Shown: positions 29,634 through 37,741 of the stretch, one piece after another | How positions within the stretch are numbered: the stretch's first letter is position 1 | Layout: every line of letters begins with the position of its first letter | Assembly: GCA_030530775.1 (NCBI GenBank) | Contig: JAUMUG010000011.1 | Span: forward strand, 1 to 58,962 | Source: Lautropia sp. | GTDB taxonomy: Bacteria; Pseudomonadota; Gammaproteobacteria; Burkholderiales; Burkholderiaceae_E | Length of the DNA: 58,962 nt | Reading direction: 5' to 3' | Notes under the pieces: model-generated | Databases searched by the model: none | What the model was told of the DNA's origin: nothing | Seen by the model: only the letters and a program-made list of their open reading frames with translations | Made by a program: the position numbers and the translations under genes

Positions 29634-31028
29634 ATGACCCGCAAACTGTACCTGCGCACCTTCGGCTGCCAGATGAACTCCTACGACAGCACCCGGATGG
29701 TCGACCTGCTGGCCGATGCCGAGGGTGCCGAGCTGACCGACAACCCCGAAGAAGCCGACATCGTGCTGTTCAACACCTGTTCGATTCGCGAAAAGGCCCA
29801 GGAGAAAGTCTTTTCCGATCTGGGGCGCTTCCGGCAGATGAAGGCCGAAAACCCCGACCTGATCATCGGCGTCGGTGGCTGTGTGGCCAGCCAGGAAGGT
29901 GAAGCCATCGTCTCGCGGGCCCCCTATGTGGACCTGGTGTTCGGCCCGCAAACCCTGCACCGGCTGCCCGAGATGATCGAGCTGCGCCGCGAAACCGGTC
30001 GTGCGCAGGTGGACATCCAGTTCCCCGAAATCGAAAAATTCGATGCCCTGCCACCGCCGCGAAAGACCGGCGGCAGCGCCTTCGTGTCGATCATGGAAGG
30101 CTGCAGCAAATACTGCAGCTTCTGTGTCGTACCCTATACCCGCGGCGAGGAAATCTCACGTCCCTTCGATGACGTGCTGGCCGAGGTGATCACGCTGGCT
30201 GAACGAGGTGTCACCGAGATCACCCTGTTGGGTCAGAACGTCAACGCCTATCTGGGCCGGGTCGATGGTTTCGATGCGCCGGTGGATTTTGCGCTGTTGC
30301 TCGACTACATCCACGACATTCCCGGCATCGAGCGCATCCGCTATACCACCTCGCATCCGCGCGAGTTCACTGAACGGCTGATCGATGCCCATGCCCGTCT
30401 GCCCAAGCTGGCACCGCTGGTACATCTGCCGGTGCAGTCGGGCTCCGATCGTATCCTGGCAGCCATGAAACGTGGCTACTCGGCACTGGAATTCCGCTCG
30501 ATCGTGCGCCGGCTGCGTGCCGCCTGCCCCGGCATCGGGCTGACCACCGATTTCATCGTCGGTTTTCCCGGCGAAACCGAAGTCGATTTCATGAAGACGA
30601 TGAAGCTGGCCGAGGATATCGTGTTCGAGGACGCCTATTCCTTCATCTACAGCCCGCGTCCCGGCACCCCCGCAGCCAACCTGCCCGACGACACCCCACA
30701 GGACGTCAAGGTCGAAAGACTGCAGCGCCTGCAGGCCCTGATCCAACAGGGGTCACAGGCCCATGCCGCCCGGATGGTCGGCACCCGTCAACGGGTGCTG
30801 GTCGAAGGCCGATCGCGCAAGAATGCCGACGAGCTCTCGGCCCGCTGCGCCAACAACCGCGTCGTCAACTTCCCCGGGGAGGCCAGGCTGATCGGGCAGA
30901 TGGTCGATGTCGACATCGTTTCGGCGCTGAGCCATTCCCTGCGCGGTGAACTGGTCGAGGATGCAGCCATGAACTCCCCCTCACCTGCCGGCATTCAGAC
31001 GCCTCCTGCGCAAGCAGCCTCGATCTGA
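29634..31028 (+). CDS. miaB: tRNA-2-methylthio-N6-isopentenyladenosine synthase
   Basis: Radical-SAM enzyme that adds a methylthio group to isopentenyl-A37 of tRNAs. The 464-residue product has the N-terminal auxiliary cluster cysteines C12 (TFGCQMN), C49 (NTCSIREKA) and C83 (GGCVASQEG), the radical-SAM motif C157-x3-C161-x2-C164 in GCSKYCSFC, and a C-terminal TRAM domain. AAGGA 10 bases before ATG 29634 and the conserved [18 protein letters not shown] start support this boundary. In most beta/gamma-proteobacteria miaB is followed by phoH; here two unrelated genes intervene. The stop is only 7 bases before the next ATG. Confidence 0.97.
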   Translation: MTRKLYLRTFGCQMNSYDSTRMVDLLADAEGAELTDNPEEADIVLFNTCSIREKAQEKVFSDLGRFRQMKAENPDLIIGVGGCVASQEGEAIVSRAPYVDLVFGPQTLHRLPEMIELRRETGRAQVDIQFPEIEKFDALPPPRKTGGSAFVSIMEGCSKYCSFCVVPYTRGEEISRPFDDVLAEVITLAERGVTEITLLGQNVNAYLGRVDGFDAPVDFALLLDYIHDIPGIERIRYTTSHPREFTERLIDAHARLPKLAPLVHLPVQSGSDRILAAMKRGYSALEFRSIVRRLRAACPGIGLTTDFIVGFPGETEVDFMKTMKLAEDIVFEDAYSFIYSPRPGTPAANLPDDTPQDVKVERLQRLQALIQQGSQAHAARMVGTRQRVLVEGRSRKNADELSARCANNRVVNFPGEARLIGQMVDVDIVSALSHSLRGELVEDAAMNSPSPAGIQTPPAQAASI

Positions 31029-31035
31029 TGCGCCG

Positions 31036-32679
31036 ATGAACCCGACCGGCCTGAATCCACCTGGAGCGCACCATGCCCCCGGGCGTTCCCGCGTGAACAA
31101 GCACGTGACACACGCCAGACCCATGGCCCGTAGCCTGACGCTGACGCTGGCGCTGGCAGGTTTTGTCTCTTTCGGCCAAAGGGCACTGGCCGATATACAC
31201 ACTCAGACCAATGCACCGGCGGCTGGCACTGCGATTCAGTCGCTCCCCGTCTCCACCGCGCTTCAGCAGGCCGTGCGCTCACGACACGGGCAACGGCATG
31301 AGCCAAGACCAGCATACGCCATCGATCGAAGCATCACGGCATCTGCCCTGACCGAGACCGAGTCCCACCCCTTCGCGACCGACCGACCGGCTCGACCGGA
31401 AACCCTACCCCCAGCCGGCAGCTTTTCGGCTCTGCCAGCCCTGTTGAATCAGGCCCGTGCCCTGCTGCCGTATGATCCGCAGACTGCCTACGAGCTGCTG
31501 GAGCCGCACACCTGGGATTACGCCGGCTCACGCGATTTCGACTACCTGTTGGGCCTGGCTGCACTGGAAAGCAAGCGCCCCGGCGAAGCCGTGACCGCAC
31601 TGGAGCGAGTGTTGATGCAGTACCCGGACGACATTCCTGCGCGCACCGACATCGTACGTGCCTATCTGATGCTGAAAGAGCATCAGACGGCCGAGCAGGA
31701 GTTGCGGCAGCTGATGGACACCCCCGGTCTGCCCGACGAAACCCAACGGAGCATCCAGCGCTACCTCGACATCATCGCCCGTCGGAATGACCAGCAAAAC
31801 CGGCGCTGGCGACTGGGTGTGGATCTGGGCACGGGTCACGACGACAACGTCAATGTCGGCAGCAGCCAGTCGGTCTGGCTGATCGACGATGGCAAGGCGC
31901 TGACCCCGCTGCCGGGCAGCCAGCCACAAGGCAGCCCGTTTCTCGATCTGGGCGGCCACTTCCACTACCTGTACCCGCTCTCCGAGCAGCTGGAATGGAG
32001 CACCACCCTGACTGCCAATCAACGCATCAACAGCCGACAGCACCCGCAGGATCCGGGTGTGCTGGGCCTGTCGAGCGGTCTGGCCCTGACCCGAGGCGCG
32101 CACCGACTGTCGTCCGCCCTCAATCTGCAGCAGATGCTGCTGGATCAGAAACGCTTTCGGCGTGCCAGCGGACTGATGCTGCAATGGCAGTATCAGCGCA
32201 GCCGACAGACACAGATCGGTGCCTATGCCCAGCATTTCCTGCTCGACTTCAACCACCAGCCGATCCGCGACGCCAGGCGCAGCGTAGCCGGTGCCACCCT
32301 CGCCCACGCCCTGGAGAAGCCGGCCGGCCGTGTGCTGATCGTCAACCCCTATCTGGGCCGTGAACATACGCGGTATGATCTGCCGACACTGAGTTTCGCA
32401 CTGGCCGGCCTGCGGCTTGGTTATCAGCACGATCTCGGCAACCAATGGCGTGGCTCGCTCGGCCTGCAGTGGGAAGAACGCCGCCATCGCGGCCCCGACC
32501 CGCTGTTCGGCATACGCCGCCACGACCGGCAGCTGGACCTCCGACTGGGTGCCGAACGCCCGCTCGGCAAACACCTGAGCCTGAGCCCGCAACTGAGCTT
32601 CAGCCGCAACCACTCCACCCTGGCCCCCAACGACTTCCGCCGCACCCAGCTGTCGGTGAATCTGCAGTATCGGTATTGA
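31036..32679 (+). CDS. Slam-like outer-membrane protein (TPR domain plus DUF560-type beta-barrel)
   Basis: The product is up to 547 residues. It has a signal peptide (LTLTLALAGFVSFGQRALA), a disordered region, a TPR-like helical domain at about 130-255 (LLPYDPQTAYELLEP..DYLLGLAALESKRPGEAVTALERVL..PARTDIVRAYLMLKEHQTAEQELRQLM), and a C-terminal half made of alternating amphipathic strands ending SVNLQYRY, with the terminal aromatic expected for an outer-membrane barrel. This is the architecture of surface lipoprotein assembly modifiers (Slam, type XI secretion). The next gene encodes a protein with a TbpB-like C-terminal barrel, the known class of Slam cargo. The ATG at 31036 is 7 bases from the miaB stop but has no ribosome-binding site; GTG 31093 or ATG 31123 are alternatives. 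The family assignment is from architecture and motif memory, not alignment. Confidence 0.7.
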   Translation: MNPTGLNPPGAHHAPGRSRVNKHVTHARPMARSLTLTLALAGFVSFGQRALADIHTQTNAPAAGTAIQSLPVSTALQQAVRSRHGQRHEPRPAYAIDRSITASALTETESHPFATDRPARPETLPPAGSFSALPALLNQARALLPYDPQTAYELLEPHTWDYAGSRDFDYLLGLAALESKRPGEAVTALERVLMQYPDDIPARTDIVRAYLMLKEHQTAEQELRQLMDTPGLPDETQRSIQRYLDIIARRNDQQNRRWRLGVDLGTGHDDNVNVGSSQSVWLIDDGKALTPLPGSQPQGSPFLDLGGHFHYLYPLSEQLEWSTTLTANQRINSRQHPQDPGVLGLSSGLALTRGAHRLSSALNLQQMLLDQKRFRRASGLMLQWQYQRSRQTQIGAYAQHFLLDFNHQPIRDARRSVAGATLAHALEKPAGRVLIVNPYLGREHTRYDLPTLSFALAGLRLGYQHDLGNQWRGSLGLQWEERRHRGPDPLFGIRRHDRQLDLRLGAERPLGKHLSLSPQLSFSRNHSTLAPNDFRRTQLSVNLQYRY

Positions 32680-33129
32680 GGCTGTCGCCTGTGCAGAGCG
32701 AGATCACCGCCGAAACGACGCTGAGCGAAAAGACATCGAGACGCCTCTGCCGCAGAACTGGGTGCCGAGCCGCGACCGAGCGGGTCCATACTTGCCCATG
32801 CCTTGCAGTGCGGAACGCTTGGGGGTATGTCAAGGATGAAGATGGGCGGATGCCTACCGTCACATGCCCGAGCCAAAAACCGGAACGAACCAACGGAACG
32901 CCCGCCTCCCGTCGGCCGTACAAATGGCAGCTGGCCCCCTCCGCTGACTGACGGGCCACCGCATGTGATGGTCGGCCGCTGCCCCCCTGCCCCTGGACGG
33001 CCGCAAACAGGACAATCATCACAGTCCCCGAACCACGCTCGCCGCCCCTGCATGGCTCCTTGCAGACGGCCTGAACGAGTGGGCGCTTCGGGGCGCGTGC
33101 CCTGATTTTTTGTTGCGCCGATCATCTTC
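32680..33129. other. Intergenic region between Slam-like and FecR-domain genes
   Basis: About 450 bases. No gene, terminator or clear promoter is visible. Confidence 0.4.
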
Positions 33130-36006
33130 TTGAAACACCCGAGCCCCAGCTTTCGCGCCGACGGTGCGCCTGTCCCCGGCCCGGCCTTACGGCCCGGCTG
33201 GCCATGGCGTCCGTCCCTTCATTGGCTCGTCCGGTTCGGACTGCCGATGCTGGTGCTCGGTCTGCCCGCCGCCCACACGCTGGCACAGACGCCCGGCAGT
33301 GGCGCCCCGCAGACCCAACCCTTCCCCAAGCAGATCCGTCTGATCCTGGCCAGCGGCGACGTCCGGATCGAGCACACGACGGGCAGTCCGCAAGCTGGAG
33401 CGCCAGGGCAGCCCGCACGCAGCGGCGACTGGCTGCAACCGGGGCAGCTGATCATCACCGGCGCCGATGGCAGGGCCCAGATCCGTTTCAGCGACGGGGG
33501 TTTGATCTCGTTGCAGCCCGGCTCACGCTTTCAGATCGACCAGTACCGCTTCGACCAGCATCAGCAACGCGGTTTCTATCGCTTGTTCGAAGGCACCATC
33601 CGCGCCATTTCGGGCAAGATCGGAAAACGCCATCCCGATGATTTCCAACTGAACACGCCTTCGGCTTCGATCGGCATCCGAGGCACCGAGTTTCTGGTAC
33701 AGGAAACCCGTTGCGCCCCCAGGTGCGCTCCGGGCCAACGTGAAGGGCTGAACGTCGCCGTCAGCAGCGGCCGGGTTTTCGTCTTCAATACCGCCGGCTC
33801 GATCGAATTGAGCGCCGGCCGTGCCACTTACGTCGCTTCGGCCACCAGCCAACCTCAGCCCACCACCATCAAGCCGGTGTTGACCGCCCCTCCTACCCGC
33901 AAGGAAAAGGAAGCGGCCGAGAAGGAACGTACGGAAAAAGAAAAAGCCGTACACAAGGCCAAAGAGCAGGAGCACCACCATGGTGCCGAAGCCGAACAAA
34001 GCGCTGATGGCACCGATGGCACGGATGACGCCAAGGATTCGGACGGTTCCGCTGGTTCGATGGAAATGAACGGTTCGGCGGATGACCCGAATGACTCGGA
34101 CAACTCAGAGGAAGAGGATACGGGCAACGCTGACGATTCGAGTGTTTCGGATGATTCAGGAGATTCCAATGCTTCGGGCAGCGATGCAGAGAGTGGCAGC
34201 GGCTCCGAAAGCGGTGACAAGGGCCGGATAGACGGCTCGGGCTCGGCCGACACCGGCGATGACGACAGCCCGGCCGACAACGCGCGTGGACCCGGAACGG
34301 GCACGAGCACCGGATCCGACGGCAACGACACCACCACCGATGCAGGCAATGCCAGCGCAAGCAACTCCGGCAGCGGCACGGGCTCCAACACGGACACGGG
34401 AGCCAGTTCAAGTTCAAGCTCCGGTTCGGGCTCCGACTCGGGTTCGGGTTTGGGCGGCCATTCCGACACGGGACCGGGTTCCGACCCGAACACCAACGAC
34501 ACCAGCGGACGGAGTACGGGCACCGGATCCGACGACCATGCCGACGCAGACGATTCATCGGGCACCTCGCCGGGTTCCGGCACGATGACGAACCATGGCT
34601 CCGACATCCATGCTGGTTCGGGGTTGGGTTCCGACTCCGATTCGAGCCCGGGCCCATCCACCGACACCGGCAGCAACACCGCGCCTGATGACGGTACAGA
34701 TGCCGGGTCGAATTCCGGCACGAACACCGGTTCCGGCTCAAGTACAGATATCGGAGCCGGCGCAAACGCCGATGCGGGCAGCGCAGCAACCAATGCTGAA
34801 CCGGGCTCCGACACCGGCTCCGGTTCCGATCCTGGCAAGGGATCGAGCACCGACTCCGGTTCCGGCGTGGACACCGGCTCGAAGGCAGGTGCCGACGCAG
34901 GGACCGGCTCCCGCCAAGACACCGGCATCGGTGCAATGACGGGCTCTGGATCGGGAACCGGATCGTGGTCGGGCTCTGGATCAGGATCGGGTTCCGGTTC
35001 ATCGGACTCCGGCTCCGGTGCGGACCCGGGCGCTGCCCCGGACACAAGGCCTGGCTCCGGAGACGACGCCAGTTTCGGCTCGGAATCGAGTACGGCCTCC
35101 GGCGCCGATTCCGGATCGTGGTCCGGTGCCAACGCACCGGTTCAGCCGGAACTGCCCGACCCCGACATGGCCTATACGCCAGCCGTGCCATCCGGGCCGA
35201 TACAGAATGTCCTGCAGATCGGCACCAACATCGGTGAAAGTATCCGGCTCACTCTGCTCAATACCCCCTGGCCCTTCAATCACCGATTCGAGGACGATGC
35301 CCCCGATGTGCTGCTGGATGAAAACCTCGGCTTGCAACAGTCGGGGGACTGCGGGCTGCTGCCGTCCTGCCTGTCGTTGGGTACGGCAACGATTGCCGAA
35401 AGCGGCAGCACACCCCATGTCAGCTGGGGGCGCTGGACCGACGGTTCGGTACGCCTCCGTCATCTGTTGATCTCACTCGAGGAATCTCTGCGCGACACCG
35501 AGGGCATCCATTATCTGGCAGGTACACCGACCGTCACCATGCCCACCGAAGGCCAGGCGCGCTATCAGCTGATCGGCGCGACTGCCCCAACCTTCGCCAG
35601 TGGCCAATATCGGCCCGGTAGTTTCTCGGGTCAGGGTCTGGTCCAGTTCGGCCCCGGCACCGGCACCCGTGTCGCCATCGAAGGCGAGATCAGATTCGGC
35701 AATGATCAGCATTACCGGATGGTCAGCGATGGCGCCCGGTTCGACGCCCAGCATCGCCTGATCGACATCGGCAACAGCAATCTCCACATGAGCACATCCA
35801 ACACCTTCAGCGGTGATCTGAGCGTGCAGTCGATCGGCAGCAACGACGAGATGAAGTGTGGCAGCGGCAACTGCCGTGCCGGCATCGATGGCGCGTTCTT
35901 CGGTGAACAAGCCAGTCATATGGGTTTCAGCTATTCGGTGCATAATCCAGCGCACAGTGCCGACACCGATACAATCAACGGTGTTGCCGTGATGAAGCGC
36001 GAATAG
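33130..36006 (+). CDS. FecR-domain protein with Ser/Asp/Gly-rich stalk and TbpB-like C-terminal barrel
   Basis: A 958-residue exported protein. Layout: Sec-type signal ending near AHTLAQ (residue 52), no lipobox; FecR domain about 70-240 (QIRLILASGDVRI, SDGGLISLQPGSRFQID, NTPSASIGIRGTEF); a charged helix 256-290 rich in Lys/Glu; about 375 residues (291-665) almost wholly Ser, Gly, Asp, Thr, Asn, Ala; and a C-terminal domain (666-958) with beta-strands and the TbpB-barrel hallmark GIDGAFFGEQASHMGFSYS near 918, like the GxFYGPxAxExGG signature of Slam substrates. The only start in reach is TTG 33130, without a ribosome-binding site. I infer that it is the surface or secreted cargo of the preceding Slam-like protein. 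phoH follows after 16 bases. Confidence 0.8.
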   Translation: MKHPSPSFRADGAPVPGPALRPGWPWRPSLHWLVRFGLPMLVLGLPAAHTLAQTPGSGAPQTQPFPKQIRLILASGDVRIEHTTGSPQAGAPGQPARSGDWLQPGQLIITGADGRAQIRFSDGGLISLQPGSRFQIDQYRFDQHQQRGFYRLFEGTIRAISGKIGKRHPDDFQLNTPSASIGIRGTEFLVQETRCAPRCAPGQREGLNVAVSSGRVFVFNTAGSIELSAGRATYVASATSQPQPTTIKPVLTAPPTRKEKEAAEKERTEKEKAVHKAKEQEHHHGAEAEQSADGTDGTDDAKDSDGSAGSMEMNGSADDPNDSDNSEEEDTGNADDSSVSDDSGDSNASGSDAESGSGSESGDKGRIDGSGSADTGDDDSPADNARGPGTGTSTGSDGNDTTTDAGNASASNSGSGTGSNTDTGASSSSSSGSGSDSGSGLGGHSDTGPGSDPNTNDTSGRSTGTGSDDHADADDSSGTSPGSGTMTNHGSDIHAGSGLGSDSDSSPGPSTDTGSNTAPDDGTDAGSNSGTNTGSGSSTDIGAGANADAGSAATNAEPGSDTGSGSDPGKGSSTDSGSGVDTGSKAGADAGTGSRQDTGIGAMTGSGSGTGSWSGSGSGSGSGSSDSGSGADPGAAPDTRPGSGDDASFGSESSTASGADSGSWSGANAPVQPELPDPDMAYTPAVPSGPIQNVLQIGTNIGESIRLTLLNTPWPFNHRFEDDAPDVLLDENLGLQQSGDCGLLPSCLSLGTATIAESGSTPHVSWGRWTDGSVRLRHLLISLEESLRDTEGIHYLAGTPTVTMPTEGQARYQLIGATAPTFASGQYRPGSFSGQGLVQFGPGTGTRVAIEGEIRFGNDQHYRMVSDGARFDAQHRLIDIGNSNLHMSTSNTFSGDLSVQSIGSNDEMKCGSGNCRAGIDGAFFGEQASHMGFSYSVHNPAHSADTDTINGVAVMKRE

Positions 36007-36022
36007 TACCGATCAGAACACC

Positions 36023-37033
36023 GTGTCCGGACATCCCACCCAAGCCCAGTTCACCATTGCAGAACCCGACAATACCCGCCTGGCCAGCCTGTGCGGCGCG
36101 CTCGATCAGCATCTGCGTCTGATCGAACCGGCTCTGAACGTACGCATCACCCGGCGCGGATCCAGCTTCATCATCGACGGCGAAGACAACGAACCTGCCC
36201 GGACGGCCGCTCTGCTGAAACGGCTCTATGCCGGTGGCCGCCACCCGATCAGCCCGGAGGACCTGCAACTGGCCATCATCGAATCCCGTCATACGGACCC
36301 GGGCGACCCGCCGGTCACGCCAGTGCTGCCCCCCCGATCGCTCGACAATCCGGTGCTACGCACCCGGCGCGGAGATCTGCAGGGTCGCACCCCCAATCAG
36401 CGCAAATACCTGAAGAACATCCTGTCGCACGATCTGACCTTCGGCATTGGCCCGGCCGGCACGGGCAAGACCTATCTGGCGGTGGCCTGTGCCATCGATG
36501 CACTGGAGCGTGATCAGGTCGAACGCATCATCCTGACCCGCCCGGCGGTCGAAGCCGGCGAGCGGCTTGGCTTTCTGCCCGGTGATCTGACCCAGAAGAT
36601 CGACCCCTATCTGCGCCCGCTCTTCGACGCGCTGAATGATCTGATGGGCTATGAACGGGTCGTGAAGCTGACCGAGCGTCAGCAGATCGAAATCGCGCCG
36701 CTGGCCTACATGCGCGGACGAACCCTGTCGAACGCCTTCATCATCCTGGACGAGGCGCAGAACACCACGCCCGAGCAGATGAAGATGTTTCTGACCCGGA
36801 TCGGTTTCGGCTCCAAGGCAGTCATCACCGGTGACGTGACGCAGATCGATCTGCCTCCCCCCAAGAAAAGCGGCCTGGTACAGGCCGACAGAGTACTCAA
36901 GAAAGTCGAGGGCATCGGCTTCAACTATTTCGATGCCGGTGACGTCATCCGTCATCCGTTGGTGGCCCGCATCGTCGAAGCCTACGAAAAACACCTCGAC
37001 AACCGCAAGCGCGTGCCCCCCTCGGCCCGATGA
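36023..37033 (+). CDS. phoH: PhoH-family ATPase (PhoH/YbeZ)
   Basis: Cytoplasmic P-loop ATPase associated with RNA metabolism together with YbeY. The 336-residue product has an N-terminal KH-like part (about 1-110), Walker A GIGPAGTGKTYLA near 141-153, LTRPAVEAGERLGFLPGDL near 170-190, Walker B FIILDEAQN near 242-250, and MKMFLTRIGFGSKAVITGD near 255-275. The start is GTG 36023, 16 bases after the FecR-domain gene; no other start gives the family N-terminus. ybeY follows after 18 bases, the conserved phoH-ybeY arrangement. Confidence 0.95.
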   Translation: MSGHPTQAQFTIAEPDNTRLASLCGALDQHLRLIEPALNVRITRRGSSFIIDGEDNEPARTAALLKRLYAGGRHPISPEDLQLAIIESRHTDPGDPPVTPVLPPRSLDNPVLRTRRGDLQGRTPNQRKYLKNILSHDLTFGIGPAGTGKTYLAVACAIDALERDQVERIILTRPAVEAGERLGFLPGDLTQKIDPYLRPLFDALNDLMGYERVVKLTERQQIEIAPLAYMRGRTLSNAFIILDEAQNTTPEQMKMFLTRIGFGSKAVITGDVTQIDLPPPKKSGLVQADRVLKKVEGIGFNYFDAGDVIRHPLVARIVEAYEKHLDNRKRVPPSAR

Positions 37034-37051
37034 CAGCGTAAACGGATACAC

Positions 37052-37579
37052 ATGCCTACCCGCACCAAGACAGCTCGATCAGTCGACGGCTCCACCACGA
37101 AAAGCCGCCGCGCGTCCCGTGTCGAAGCGCGGCCACACCTGACGCTTCAGGTGCAACACGACGCCGAGGCAGGCGAACTGCCGGTAACACGCGCTCAGTT
37201 GCGCCGCTGGGTACAAAGCGCTCTGCAACGTGATGCTCGACTGGTGCTGCGCTTCGTGGGGCAGGCAGAAAGCCGGATGTTGAATCACCGGTATCGCGGC
37301 AAGGACAAACCCACCAATGTACTGACCTTCGACTACGGTAACGCGCCGGTGGTCGAAGCCGATGTCGTCATCTGTCTGCCGGTACTGCGCCAGGAAGCGC
37401 TCGAGCAGCACAAAAGCCTGCGCAATCACCTTGCCCATCTGGTGATCCACGGCGTGCTACACGCACACGGCATGGATCACCTCGACGACGAACAGGCGGC
37501 CGAAATGGAAGCACTCGAGATCGCACTGCTACGCCGTTTCCGCATCGATGACCCCTACACCCTGCCCACCGACATCTGA
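37052..37579 (+). CDS. ybeY: Endoribonuclease YbeY (rRNA maturation factor)
   Basis: Metal-dependent RNase needed for 16S rRNA 3' maturation and ribosome quality control. The 175-residue product has the zinc-binding motif HLVIHGVLHAHGMDH (H-x3-H-x5-H) near residue 129-143 and the preceding LNHRYRGKDKPTNVLTFDY that is diagnostic of the family. It sits 18 bases after phoH. In many proteobacteria corC follows before lnt; here lnt follows directly after 162 bases. The first 28 residues are basic and low-complexity. Confidence 0.95.
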   Translation: MPTRTKTARSVDGSTTKSRRASRVEARPHLTLQVQHDAEAGELPVTRAQLRRWVQSALQRDARLVLRFVGQAESRMLNHRYRGKDKPTNVLTFDYGNAPVVEADVVICLPVLRQEALEQHKSLRNHLAHLVIHGVLHAHGMDHLDDEQAAEMEALEIALLRRFRIDDPYTLPTDI

Positions 37580-37741
37580 GCCCGATGTCGGATACAGCAC
37601 CCCGCACTCGGATCGACTGCCCGAAGCCTCGGCATGCGACCTGCCAAACGACGCTCGATGCCGAATGCCCCCGCCCCGTTGATCACCGCCCGATGCTCAA
37701 CCGCATGTACTCCGTGCCTGTCGCCCGTTGCCTGACGCCTG

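Noticed and set aside
33855..35191. Two antisense open frames (425 and 432 codons) in the Ser/Asp-rich region
   Set aside because: Produced by the GC-biased repetitive codons of the sense stalk; products are Pro/Glu- or Arg/Cys-rich without start signals.
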